Of a stretch of DNA of 47,847 bases, positions 1-7,541 are shown piece by piece (position 1 is the stretch's first letter; each line of letters opens with the position of its first letter). The translations under genes were made by a program, and so were the position numbers. A model generated the notes under the pieces. That model was not told where the DNA came from. It saw only the letters and a list, made by a program, of their open reading frames with translations, and made no database searches. This stretch comes from Thioalkalivibrio denitrificans (lineage in GTDB: Bacteria > Pseudomonadota > Gammaproteobacteria > Ectothiorhodospirales > Ectothiorhodospiraceae): contig NZ_MVBK01000048.1 of NCBI RefSeq assembly GCF_002000365.1, positions 2,309 through 50,155 on the forward strand, in the 5' to 3' direction.

Positions 1-151
1 CAAGGCGGCCGGCGGCTTTGTGTGACTATCTGAACGCGTGCCATAAATTGGCGCATCTGGTCATAAAGCCACGGTAGCAGTATGTACATCGCCGCCGGCC
101 GCCTTGGTGCAATGTCCGGGCTGTGGACCCGTGCTCAGTCCACCCCAGCGT

Positions 152-784
152 TCATTGCACGACCCTCGGCTGCCACTCTTCGGCCAGTCGCCGGGCTTCC
201 GCGATCTGCTCGGACGTCATGTGCACCGCAACAGCGTCGCGATACCGTATGGCCGCGTCGCGCCGTTCCGACGCCCGTTCAACCGCCCCGTTGGCGCGTG
301 TCATGTGGGCGGCCGCAAGGTCGGACCACTTGTGCGCAAGGACATAGTCCTTCGACACGCCCTTCCCCGTGGCGTACAGGACGCTCATGCCAAGCTGCGA
401 AGGGCCGAAACCCTGTTCCGCCGCCAGGCGATGCCAGTGGGCCGCGCGCTGATAGTCGCGGGGAACACCGAGGCCGTGATAGTACATGTGGCCGAGGTCA
501 TGCTGTGCCAACACGCCGCCCCGGCGCGCGGCCCTGCCGCTCCATAGCAGCGCCTTCTCATAGTCCCGTGGCACACCCGTGCCGTGAAGGTACAGGTTCC
601 CCAGCAGCGCCTGGTCATGCACCGAGCCCTGGTCCGCCGCCTGCTGCAATGCGTCGAGCCGAGCGTCTTGGCCGGGACCGTAGTCCGCGGAGGCCGGAAC
701 CATCAGGAGAAGGGGCGCGACCAACAGCGCGCCAAGAAGGATGCGGGGCAAGGAAACCCCGGTATTGCGGACTTGATTGCCCAT
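152..784 (-). CDS. Exported Sel1-repeat (SLR) protein
   Basis: Protein of about 210 residues. An N-terminal hydrophobic stretch (LLGALLVAPLLLMV, ending PASA) looks like a cleavable signal peptide, so it is probably periplasmic. The body holds three tandem Sel1-like repeats with the G-x-G-V-x-x-D-Y signature (GTGVPRDY, GLGVPRDY, GKGVSKDY). SLR solenoids usually act as protein-protein adaptors; no catalytic domain is visible. The ATG at 784 is preferred over the upstream start at 886 because GGGAG lies about 8 nt before it and the signal peptide then begins normally. It is transcribed away from the CMD-Rieske gene. The family call is firm, the specific role unknown. Confidence 0.75.
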   Translation of the reverse strand: MGNQVRNTGVSLPRILLGALLVAPLLLMVPASADYGPGQDARLDALQQAADQGSVHDQALLGNLYLHGTGVPRDYEKALLWSGRAARRGGVLAQHDLGHMYYHGLGVPRDYQRAAHWHRLAAEQGFGPSQLGMSVLYATGKGVSKDYVLAHKWSDLAAAHMTRANGAVERASERRDAAIRYRDAVAVHMTSEQIAEARRLAEEWQPRVVQ

Positions 785-1165
785 TGCGCGAACTCCCGGC
801 GGCCTTGCCGCCGCGCAAGGTTTGTGGGCATGCCGCGAGCACGCCTGGCCGACCGCCTGACGGCCGCGACGCAGGGAGAGGCGCACATTCCGCCTCTGTC
901 AGGAGTCTAGTCCGAATATCGCGATCCCGCGTGGCGGGAGGTCTTTCCATCCAACCTGTGTATTGCAAAAATAATCCAGGCTTATGACCGCATGGACGGC
1001 AAGGGTGTGGGTGAGCCGACGCCAAAGTACGGTATCCTTACGCTCGCATCCGGCAGGCTGCGGTCATGTATGTCAAGCTGGCGGCTTACGACCCGCCGCA
1101 CGGGCGGCGTGCCGGCAGGGTTCCGCAGCCCCGGCCAAAGTCCAACACACGTTCAGGAGCTTCCA
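785..1165. other. Intergenic region between divergent genes
   Basis: This 380-bp gap separates two divergently transcribed genes and should contain both promoters. I see no convincing -35/-10 pair and no RNA gene. Open frames across it are GC-rich shadows. Confidence 0.3.
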
Positions 1166-1792
1166 ATGAGTGATGCCCTCAAGTACCTGGTCCAGGCCCG
1201 CCCCGAGGCCATGACCGGCTACTTCACCTTTCTCAAGAAAGCCGGTGAGAACCTGGATACCCGCACCCGCGACCTGATCTCGGTGATCACCAAGGTGGCG
1301 GTGCAGACCGAACCCGGCTTCCGCCAATACCTCACCCGCGCACTGCGCAACGGCGCCAAGCCCAACGAGATCATCGATGCGCTGCTGATGGCCTTTCCCG
1401 TGCTGGGCCTCGCCAAGATCGTGTGGGCGGCGGAGATCCTGCTGGACATGGACCTGCCCGAGTTCCGGCCGGAAAACCTGAACGCCGAGCCCGGCTGGCA
1501 CGACCTGGCACCCATGGAGGACATTCCCGAGAAAGAGGTCACGTATCTCGACTGCGACGGCCGCAACCTGTTCGTCTACCGAACCGGCCACGACATCCGC
1601 GTCTACGACAGCCGCTGCCCCCACCAGGTCACCAACATCCCGCACCTGGCACTCGAAGGCAACCGCCTCACCTGCCCCAAGCACCACTGGGCCTTTGATA
1701 TCGAGAGCGGCGAGTGCGTCGAGATCGGCGACCGCCCGCTGCGCCGTTTCGAACACAAAGTGGAACAGGATCGGTTGATGGCCTACTGGTAA
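1166..1792 (+). CDS. CMD-like / Rieske [2Fe-2S] fusion protein
   Basis: 208-residue fusion. Residues ~1-95 resemble the carboxymuconolactone decarboxylase/AhpD fold but lack the CxxC-x-x-H redox motif, so AhpD-type peroxidase activity is unlikely. Residues ~115-208 form a Rieske ferredoxin of the small soluble type: the ligand pairs are visible as C-P-H (RCPHQVT) and C-P-K-H (TCPKHHWAF). By family knowledge it would bind a [2Fe-2S] cluster and pass electrons, perhaps to an oxygenase; no oxygenase is nearby. Start chosen at 1166 because CAGGAG lies 6 nt upstream and the CMD domain starts there. A strong terminator follows about 70 bp downstream, so it is probably monocistronic. Confidence 0.8.
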   Translation: MSDALKYLVQARPEAMTGYFTFLKKAGENLDTRTRDLISVITKVAVQTEPGFRQYLTRALRNGAKPNEIIDALLMAFPVLGLAKIVWAAEILLDMDLPEFRPENLNAEPGWHDLAPMEDIPEKEVTYLDCDGRNLFVYRTGHDIRVYDSRCPHQVTNIPHLALEGNRLTCPKHHWAFDIESGECVEIGDRPLRRFEHKVEQDRLMAYW

Positions 1793-1863
1793 CAGTGAAG
1801 CATGTCGGGCTGGAGCCCGGCACGCTGCGATGCGGACAACCGTATCGACAAATCTGAAGCCGG

Positions 1864-1903
1864 AAAAAAGACACAACCCGCCTTGGCGGGTTGTGTCTTT
1901 TTC
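1864..1903. terminator. Bidirectional rho-independent terminator
   Basis: Perfect hairpin: ACACAACCCGCC and GGCGGGTTGTGT pair around a very short loop, flanked by an A-run on the left and a T-run on the right. It would terminate transcription from either side; on the + strand it ends the CMD-Rieske gene. Confidence 0.9.
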
Positions 1904-1907
1904 CAAG

Positions 1908-2046
1908 ACCTTCCGCGGACCGTATCCGCGTTTCTCAATAACCGCCTGTCGCTAGACCGATGCCGGGAGGCCGCTCGGCAACGGTTCGTCGTAGAACACC
2001 TGGCGACTGTTGCGGCATAGTCATTAACGCCGAAATACCCAGAGCG
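1908..2046 (+). repeat. ~140-bp intergenic repeat, copy 1
   Basis: This segment aligns by eye along its length with 5234-5377 and more weakly with 4373-4510. Shared blocks include CGTTTCTC, TAACC, CCGGGAGGCCGC, CGTCGTAGAACACCTGGC and GCCGAAAT or ACCGAAAC. No convincing hairpin or open frame explains it. Its identity is unknown. Confidence 0.6.
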
Positions 2047-2112
2047 TAAAGCGCGTCAATAAGTGAACAGGTACCCTGTTCTCCGTTACCAGAAGAGCGT
2101 GTCGCAAGATGT

Positions 2113-2466
2113 CTATGAAGTGCCACCGATGTCGTTGCGGAGTCGCTTGAGGGATTTCATCAGCGCCGGAATGTCGTCACGAATGATACTCCAGACGGTG
2201 TCATCATCGATTCCCAGATAAGCGTGAATCAGCCGGTTGCGCGTGGCGATGATCATCCGCCACGGAATATCGGCATACTTTGCGCGAACGTCATCCGGAA
2301 CATGCGTCGCGGCCTCCCCGATCAGCTCCAGATTGCGCAACGTGGCGTCATAGTTGAGCGGCGTGGACATAAAGTCGTCCTGATCCATCCCCTCGGTGTA
2401 CGACAGGACATTGCCCGCAAACCGGATCATGTCATCGATATAGAAGCGCCACTCGCGCTCAGACAC
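2113..2466 (-). CDS. hepT: HepT-like HEPN ribonuclease toxin
   Basis: 117 residues. The HEPN active-site signature R-x4-H-x-Y is visible as RNRLIHAY near residue 82, within the DUF86 layout (EREWRFYIDDMI at the N-terminus, IPWRMI before the motif). HepT toxins cleave RNA and are neutralised by the paired nucleotidyltransferase MntA, which AMPylates the tyrosine of this motif. The GTG start at 2466 overlaps the mntA stop (GTGTCTGA), the classical operon arrangement, and gives the family-typical N-terminus. The toxin is therefore translated after and coupled to its antitoxin. Confidence 0.85.
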   Translation of the reverse strand: MSEREWRFYIDDMIRFAGNVLSYTEGMDQDDFMSTPLNYDATLRNLELIGEAATHVPDDVRAKYADIPWRMIIATRNRLIHAYLGIDDDTVWSIIRDDIPALMKSLKRLRNDIGGTS

Positions 2467-2992
2467 TGATCGCCTCACGCTCGATGTACGGGCGCAACTC
2501 GGGCCGGAGGGCCTTGCCCGATACCAGATCCACCGGACGACCCAACTCATCCTCCAGTCGGAACTGCACGCCAAAATAGCGCTCAGAGGTCGCAGGCCCA
2601 TCGAAATCGACCACGACATCCACATCACTGTCGGGCCCGGCCTCACCGCGCACGGTCGAGCCAAACAGGGCCAGACGCGTCACGCCGTACTTCGCTGCCA
2701 GTTCCGGCTTGAGGCGGGACAACACCCTCAAGGCCGCGTCCCGGTTCAGAACCAGGCGAGCCTGCTGACCACGTTCAACGTGTTCAGGACTGTAGTAGCG
2801 ACATCCGCGACCCCGCCCCTGGCTCACCAGCCGACCCTGATCAACGAGCAGGGCCAATCGCCGCTGAAGGGTGCGCCTGGGCATATCGGTCTCGAGCACC
2901 CCGGCGATCTCCTCCAACGACGCGCCTGCGGGAAAACCGCCGACGGATCGGCGAATGGCATCGAGTTCAGACTGGGAGACAGTTCGGGGCAT
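2459..2992 (-). CDS. mntA: MntA-like nucleotidyltransferase antitoxin with N-terminal winged helix
   Basis: 177 residues. The C-terminal half is a minimal nucleotidyltransferase: G-S-x10-D-x-D is exact (GSTVRGEAGPDSDVD), followed by VVVDF. The N-terminal ~75 residues read as a winged helix-turn-helix (LEEIAGVLETDMPRRTLQRRL, then GRLVSQGRGRGCRYY as the wing). MntA AMPylates HepT to silence it; the added DNA-binding domain suggests it also autoregulates the operon. The internal ATG at 2992 is preferred because residues upstream of it are not domain-like, although its ribosome site is weak. The gene overlaps hepT by 8 nt. Confidence 0.8.
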   Translation of the reverse strand: MPRTVSQSELDAIRRSVGGFPAGASLEEIAGVLETDMPRRTLQRRLALLVDQGRLVSQGRGRGCRYYSPEHVERGQQARLVLNRDAALRVLSRLKPELAAKYGVTRLALFGSTVRGEAGPDSDVDVVVDFDGPATSERYFGVQFRLEDELGRPVDLVSGKALRPELRPYIEREAISV

Positions 2993-3293
2993 CGGACATC
3001 CGGGGAGAACAATGCGATGTGACCGAGCATAGCGGGCAAAGTGGCGCAATTCAATAATCGCGCCACGTCCCCACGGACGGGGATCCTGAGTCATATTAGG
3101 CCCAGCCCCCAACACCACGTACGCCACTGAGCACGGCCTCCCCGCCTGGAACGGCCATTTCTTCGGGGTTCGAATTAGGCTGCCAAGGCCCTAATGGTTG
3201 AAGAATCTGCGCTCTTTTTCCAAATAATCATTGGGATAGCGTGGTCCAACTCGTCATTCTCATTCCGTGTACCGGTGGACGCCATCGCCTGCA

Positions 3294-3340
3294 TCTGGAC
3301 AATATACATATATGTATAGAATATACGTATATTGTCCAGA
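3294..3340. promoter_or_regulatory. Nested palindromic operator upstream of the XRE gene
   Basis: A perfect inverted repeat (TCTGGACAATATAC at 3294-3307, GTATATTGTCCAGA at 3327-3340) encloses two smaller palindromes: TATACATATATGTATA (3303-3318) and AATATACGTATATT (3320-3333). The block ends 13 bp before the XRE start codon and is strikingly AT-rich. It is most simply a double operator for autoregulation. The rest of 2993-3293 shows no gene. Confidence 0.8.
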
Positions 3341-3353
3341 CCGGGAGGACAAG

Positions 3354-4313
3354 ATGAGAACTCGATCGACGCTGAAGAAGAAACGACTGGAGGCGGGAAT
3401 GACACAGGCTCAAGTGGCCAAAGCGATGGGCATGAGTCAACCCAACTATCAACGCTGGGAAGCCGGATCTGCACCTATTCCAAAGTCCAAGTTGAAGAAA
3501 CTAGCTCGGGTACTGAAAACATCGGCTGAGGAGATCTTGGGAAAGAAACGCGCCTTTGACCTGTTCGGTACTGACGACACTGTGGGCGATGACCGGAAAT
3601 ACTTTGGGGAGGTTGCGGTCCATTTTGCCGCGGGAGGGCCGCTGCTCCTGCCGATCTCTGAAGCGGAGCGATCAAGTCTGTATCGCCAGATCCAAGGTGG
3701 AAGTGCGTTCATAATCGCCGAATCATTGGACAATCGACTCGTCTACATTCGCCGCGAAGCCGTCTCGGACGTCTACTTCTCCAGCGAAGCGTACGACACC
3801 TATGGACCAGAGGAGTACACAGGCCATCTGGGTGTGCTGCCAGACGATGATTTCTGGCAGATCGTCGAGCATATGGATTTCCCTGACAGTCTGGATGGAG
3901 AAGTAGATGAGGAAAGAATCGATGCAGTTCTGCGCCAAGTCCGCCTTACCGATGAGGATTTGGACCAGCTCGTTGCTTCAAGAGAGGTTGCTGCGGAAGA
4001 CCGCGACGACGTGAAGAAGGAAGCGGCGCAGACAACGCGGGAGTTATTCGACCGTGCTACGCAGATCCTTTGGCAGTTATCTTCGGGCAAGTTGCGGTTC
4101 GAGTGCGTGGGAGAAAGCCGCGTTGTCTTTGAGGCATTATCAGCCATCGAAATCGACCCAGATGATATGGACGACGTGATCTACCTTCCGATCGAGGACT
4201 ATCACCGAACCGTGATGATCAGAAAACCTGAGATCCATTACATCTCGATTCCCAAGCACATATACAAGCAAGGTTGGATAGAGTACGCGGAAGAGGAATT
4301 GGACACGGCCTAG
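3354..4313 (+). CDS. XRE-family transcriptional regulator with large C-terminal domain
   Basis: 319 residues. Residues ~3-60 are an XRE helix-turn-helix (RLEAGMTQAQVAKAMGMSQ, YQRWEAG). The remaining ~250 residues are acidic and unassigned. The ATG at 3354 has an ideal GGGAGG 5-6 nt upstream; the longer frame from 3267 would read through the operator and is rejected. The adjacent palindromes imply negative autoregulation. The long C-terminus could sense a ligand or protein partner. No obvious partner gene is in the operon, and about 410 bp without a strong gene follows. Confidence 0.8.
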   Translation: MRTRSTLKKKRLEAGMTQAQVAKAMGMSQPNYQRWEAGSAPIPKSKLKKLARVLKTSAEEILGKKRAFDLFGTDDTVGDDRKYFGEVAVHFAAGGPLLLPISEAERSSLYRQIQGGSAFIIAESLDNRLVYIRREAVSDVYFSSEAYDTYGPEEYTGHLGVLPDDDFWQIVEHMDFPDSLDGEVDEERIDAVLRQVRLTDEDLDQLVASREVAAEDRDDVKKEAAQTTRELFDRATQILWQLSSGKLRFECVGESRVVFEALSAIEIDPDDMDDVIYLPIEDYHRTVMIRKPEIHYISIPKHIYKQGWIEYAEEELDTA

Positions 4314-4372
4314 CTATGATCTCCTGCCAAGTTGATCACACGGAAGGCGGATGCAGCGGCATTCCGGCTATG

Positions 4373-4510
4373 TGGCTTCCCGGAGACAGTGCACACATTA
4401 CTCTAACCCCCTGTTGATACACCCATACCGGGAGACTATGCAGTGACAGCGCCTTGGGAGGACACCCGGCAAGTGTCGGAGGACAATTGCTGGCGCCGAA
4501 ATGCCTCAGT
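4373..4510 (+). repeat. ~140-bp intergenic repeat, divergent copy 2
   Basis: This aligns with copies at 1908-2046 and 5234-5377 through CTCTAACC, TACCGGGAG, GACACCCGGCAA and GGCGCCGAAAT. It is the most diverged of the three. With copy 3 it brackets the MarR-like gene and the integrase fragment. Confidence 0.45.
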
Positions 4511-4724
4511 GTTATGGCTCATCTATAAGTGAAATCGGTATACCGCCCTCGATACACCTGCAAGGTAACCGATTGGCATTAGTCCCACTAGGAAAACGTC
4601 TCACCAATGAATACACTCGCACTTCGGGAAATGCTCCACACGAAGAATGTCCCATAGGGTGACCTCCCACTTTCCTCCCGACACCTTGCACGGACGTCTC
4701 AATAACGATAACTGGGGAATGGAT

Positions 4725-5060
4725 ATGAAACGCACGAGTATCGAGAAACTGACAGGTACCCGCAATGTGCTGCGCCGCTTCCGAGCCCTCGACTCGGACG
4801 CACCCTCGCAGGTGCTCGAGGCCTTCCTGATCGTGTGCCTGAGCGAGGGCATCACGGTTGGGGAGGTCGGCCAAAAGCTGGGGTGTTCCAAAGCTTCAGC
4901 ATCACGGGTCATTCAAGCCCTCTCCAAGTGGAACCGTTTCGGCAAGGCGGGAATGGACTTGGTCGAGGCGACCGAGGACATGGCCGACCGTCGCACCAAG
5001 ACCGTGAAGCTTACCAACAAGGGGCATGCGCTCAGGGACGAGCTTGCGGACCTAATGTGA
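4725..5060 (+). CDS. MarR-like winged-helix DNA-binding protein
   Basis: 111 residues with a recognisable winged helix: ITVGEVGQKLGCSKASASRVIQ as helix-turn-helix (about residues 43-64), then a wing (RRTKTVKLTNKG) as in MarR proteins. The start at 4725 is favoured over the ATG at 4719 because GGGGA (4714-4718) sits 6 nt before it but directly abuts 4719. A small gene with an integrase-like N-terminus begins 19 nt after the stop, so the pair looks like the control end of a lost phage or integrative element. Confidence 0.7.
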   Translation: MKRTSIEKLTGTRNVLRRFRALDSDAPSQVLEAFLIVCLSEGITVGEVGQKLGCSKASASRVIQALSKWNRFGKAGMDLVEATEDMADRRTKTVKLTNKGHALRDELADLM

Positions 5061-5078
5061 CTCCGAGAAGGACCAACC

Positions 5079-5219
5079 ATGGCCATCAGACCAAGTAGTA
5101 CGTGGCAGTTGGACGTGAAGGTGAGCGCCAAGCGAGAGTGGATCACCGCGTCGACGCGGGAGGACGCCATCCTACTGGAGGCTGAGGTCAAGGTTACCCT
5201 GATCAAGGGTATGGACTAG
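5079..5219 (+). pseudogene. N-terminal stub of a tyrosine-recombinase (phage integrase)
   Basis: A 46-codon frame with a good ribosome site (AGAAGGA, 6 nt spacing). It starts MAIRPSSTWQLDVKV and ends in an EAEVKVTLIKG segment. This resembles the N-terminal arm-binding domain of phage integrases (a W-x-V strand pair, then an A-x-x-x-E-A-E-V helix). The frame ends at TAG with no core-binding or catalytic domain. Repeat copy 3 begins about 15 bp later. I infer an integrase truncated at its first domain; it could instead be a stand-alone small DNA-binding protein. Confidence 0.5.
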
Positions 5220-5233
5220 AGGGACGCCAAGCG

Positions 5234-5377
5234 TGAGCTATCCGGCGACCGTATACCCGTTTCTCTATAACCTCGTGTCGATAGGCCCGTACCGGGAGGC
5301 CGCCCGGCGACGGCTGCGTCGTAGAACACCTGGCAACTGTAACGGGACAGTCCCAGGCACCGAAACACCCCGAACGC
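5234..5377 (+). repeat. ~140-bp intergenic repeat, copy 3
   Basis: Closest relative of copy 1: both contain CGTCGTAGAACACCTGGC and CCGGGAGGCCGC in the same order and spacing. It directly follows the truncated integrase stub. Confidence 0.6.
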
Positions 5378-5400
5378 AACCCTTGCCTACGAAAAGAATG

Positions 5401-5443
5401 GGCCCCTGATTTTTCCAGGCATGAAAAATTCAAGATCGGGGCC
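5401..5443 (-). terminator. Imperfect hairpin downstream of the NERD helicase
   Basis: GGCCCC (5401-5406) pairs with GGGGCC (5438-5443), with an inner TTTTTC/GAAAAA helix. It lies about 40 bp beyond the helicase stop. There is no clear U-tract, so its terminator role is tentative. Confidence 0.35.
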
Positions 5444-5480
5444 TGTTCCTGAGTGAGACTTTGTGGTCCGTCCCCGTGCT

Positions 5481-7349
5481 TCATTCGTCCGAACCGGACC
5501 GATCCTGAGAAAGGAGTGTCACGAAGTCTGACTCCTCGCTGGCCGTGAGCAGGAGCTTGTCTGTGGAACGGGTCATCGCCACGTACAGCAGCCTGGCGTC
5601 CGACTCCGGATCATCGTACTGGCCTGGCAACCCGCCGACACCCGGAATCACCACAACGGGGAACTCCAGACCCTTGCTGCTGTGCATGGTCATCACCTTC
5701 ACCGTGTCCTTCGCCGGGTCAAAAGCCTTCTTCTCCACGGATTCCACCAGGCTGTCCACCGGCACATCCGACTCGCTCAAGCCCGCGGTGACCCGTCTGG
5801 CCAGCGCTTTGGAATGGCAGGTGATTGCCATGTCGCGCCATGGGATCCCCTCCCGGTTGAGCCTCGAAAGGGTGTGGGTGATATAGCGGATCTCCTCATC
5901 CAGCGATGAACAGAGCTTCAGGTAAGGGGGTGGACCGTGGCGGCCCCCAGCCTCGGGCTCCACCAGCGGGACGTGGTCCTCGTCGGACTCTGTCGTGTTC
6001 AGGTAGTGCTTGGCGAAACGGTAGGCGAAATCCAGGATCTCATGGGTGTTGCGATAATTGAGCCTCAGGATCGTCGTGCGGCCGCGCGCCTGGATGCCCA
6101 CGCTGGAGAGGTTGAAATCCAGTGCCCTGTTCCTCTTATAAATGGACTGCGCGTCGTCGTAGAGCAGCAGCAGGGAGCCCTCATCAGGATCAACCATCTG
6201 GACAATCAGCCGGAGCCAGTCCGCCTCGAAATCATGGCCTTCATCGATCATCAGGGCACCGTACTGAGCCCTTGGAATCTCGCCCTTTTCGACGGCCTCG
6301 ATCACCCTGGGCACCAGCTCATCCAGGTAGTGTTTGCCCGGTGTGGGGCGCGGCACGTGATAGCGCTTGAGCTGCTCGCCGCACCAGTCGTGAAAGTGAT
6401 ACACATGCACCCGGTCATGGATGCCCTGCTCTTCCATCATGCCGCGCAGGCGCGCGGCCAGCGTGATGTTGAAGCAGATCACGAGTATGGGTTTGTGCAG
6501 GAGGCGGGCAAGATACAGGCAGCGATACCCCAGGATCAGCGTCTTGCCCGAGCCGGCCACACCGTGGATGACCCGGTGCCCCTGGCCGAGACTCCGCGCC
6601 AGCTGTTCCTGCTGCATGTCCATCACCTTGATGATGTCCGGAATCATCTCATCCGGTGACTTTGCATCACTGTCGTTCGACTCGCCGTCAGGGGCTTCCT
6701 CGAACAACCCGGCCTGCCCGTTCCCGATCCGTATTTCCGGAAAGACATGCCAGCGCACCCGGTCGATCTGCGGCAGTGTCATCTGGCGGTTGAAAGTCAC
6801 ATTGAACATATCCCAGAGGTGCTTCTGGAAAGCCTCCGGATCGGTGGATTCCACCATCTCGTCACGGCAGATCACCTGGTGCCCGGGCATCACCTCGGAC
6901 ATGCCGCTGCTGTTGAACTGTTCACGGGTGATCCTGGTGAGCACCACGCCATAGCCGTAAGGGAAGCAGAGCCTCCCCTGGTAACGGCCAGAGGGGTCCA
7001 CCAGCTGCGGATCGCCCTGGAGCCGGTCCACCAACTGGTAGGCGCACTGACGCACCTGTTCCAGTGGATTGCTGACTGTCTTGAGGCCGTTGGGCGTCAG
7101 CAGCGAGACGCTGGCTCTGTCGAGGTGCTGGATAGTCTCCAGCTTCCAATCCTTGACCTCGAGCAGAAGCAAGCCGCGCGCGGGGTGCAGGATGATGAAA
7201 TCCGAATACCGCTGCCGCCGCCCCACGGGCATTTCGTACCAGCAGAGATAATCATCTTCCAGATGGCTTTCCAGCCGGCGCGCAAAGCGCTTCTCTCCGG
7301 ACTGCATCCGGCTCAGGCAACTGTTGAGTGATGGAATCAATGTTGCCAT
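5481..7349 (-). CDS. NERD-domain UvrD/Rep-like superfamily 1 helicase
   Basis: 622 residues. The N-terminal ~120 residues form a NERD (nuclease-related) domain; the D-x(n)-E-V-K core is visible (DFIILHP, LLEVKDW at ~50-67). From ~250 comes an SF1 helicase: Walker A GVAGSGKT (~265), Walker B LMIDEGHDF (~360), motif III-like LLYDDAQSIY, motif IV LRLNYRN, motif V TMHSSKGLEFPVV and motif VI YVAMTRS near the C-terminus. All helicase motifs look intact. Such proteins are found in DNA repair and in defence loci (for example Gabija-like or Nhi-like helicase/nuclease combinations), but this gene stands alone. The start at 7349 is the first ATG and gives a natural N-terminus. Confidence 0.85.
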   Translation of the reverse strand: MATLIPSLNSCLSRMQSGEKRFARRLESHLEDDYLCWYEMPVGRRQRYSDFIILHPARGLLLLEVKDWKLETIQHLDRASVSLLTPNGLKTVSNPLEQVRQCAYQLVDRLQGDPQLVDPSGRYQGRLCFPYGYGVVLTRITREQFNSSGMSEVMPGHQVICRDEMVESTDPEAFQKHLWDMFNVTFNRQMTLPQIDRVRWHVFPEIRIGNGQAGLFEEAPDGESNDSDAKSPDEMIPDIIKVMDMQQEQLARSLGQGHRVIHGVAGSGKTLILGYRCLYLARLLHKPILVICFNITLAARLRGMMEEQGIHDRVHVYHFHDWCGEQLKRYHVPRPTPGKHYLDELVPRVIEAVEKGEIPRAQYGALMIDEGHDFEADWLRLIVQMVDPDEGSLLLLYDDAQSIYKRNRALDFNLSSVGIQARGRTTILRLNYRNTHEILDFAYRFAKHYLNTTESDEDHVPLVEPEAGGRHGPPPYLKLCSSLDEEIRYITHTLSRLNREGIPWRDMAITCHSKALARRVTAGLSESDVPVDSLVESVEKKAFDPAKDTVKVMTMHSSKGLEFPVVVIPGVGGLPGQYDDPESDARLLYVAMTRSTDKLLLTASEESDFVTLLSQDRSGSDE

Positions 7350-7432
7350 GGATGCTCACCACACACGCTCATGATTATTTTCTTGCGCACCCCTGGCCGT
7401 AGGCAGATGGCGCCTCCCATCGACCAGGTTTC

Positions 7433-7522
7433 TCAGATCCCCTGCAGGCGTTGACACGACCTGCACTTCTCAGACACATGTGCTCGCAAGCATTTATGGC
7501 ACACATGCAGAAGCTTACCCAT
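7433..7522 (-). CDS. Possible 29-residue zinc-ribbon micro-ORF
   Basis: MGKLLHVCHKC begins a short frame with two C-x-x-C pairs (CHKC, CRSC) spaced like a zinc knuckle, 20 nt after the hipA stop. There is no clear Shine-Dalgarno sequence. Only the cysteine pattern supports it and it may be chance. The rest of 7350-7541 shows nothing recognisable. Confidence 0.2.
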   Translation of the reverse strand: MGKLLHVCHKCLRAHVSEKCRSCQRLQGI

Positions 7523-7541
7523 GGCCGCCGGCCCGGAAGCC

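Noticed and set aside
82-987. 301-codon plus-strand frame
   Set aside because: It is antisense to the Sel1-repeat gene, with Arg/Pro/Ser-rich composition typical of a GC-rich shadow.
5937-6659. 240-codon plus-strand frame inside the helicase gene
   Set aside because: It is the mirror of the helicase reading frame; all helicase motifs are on the minus strand.
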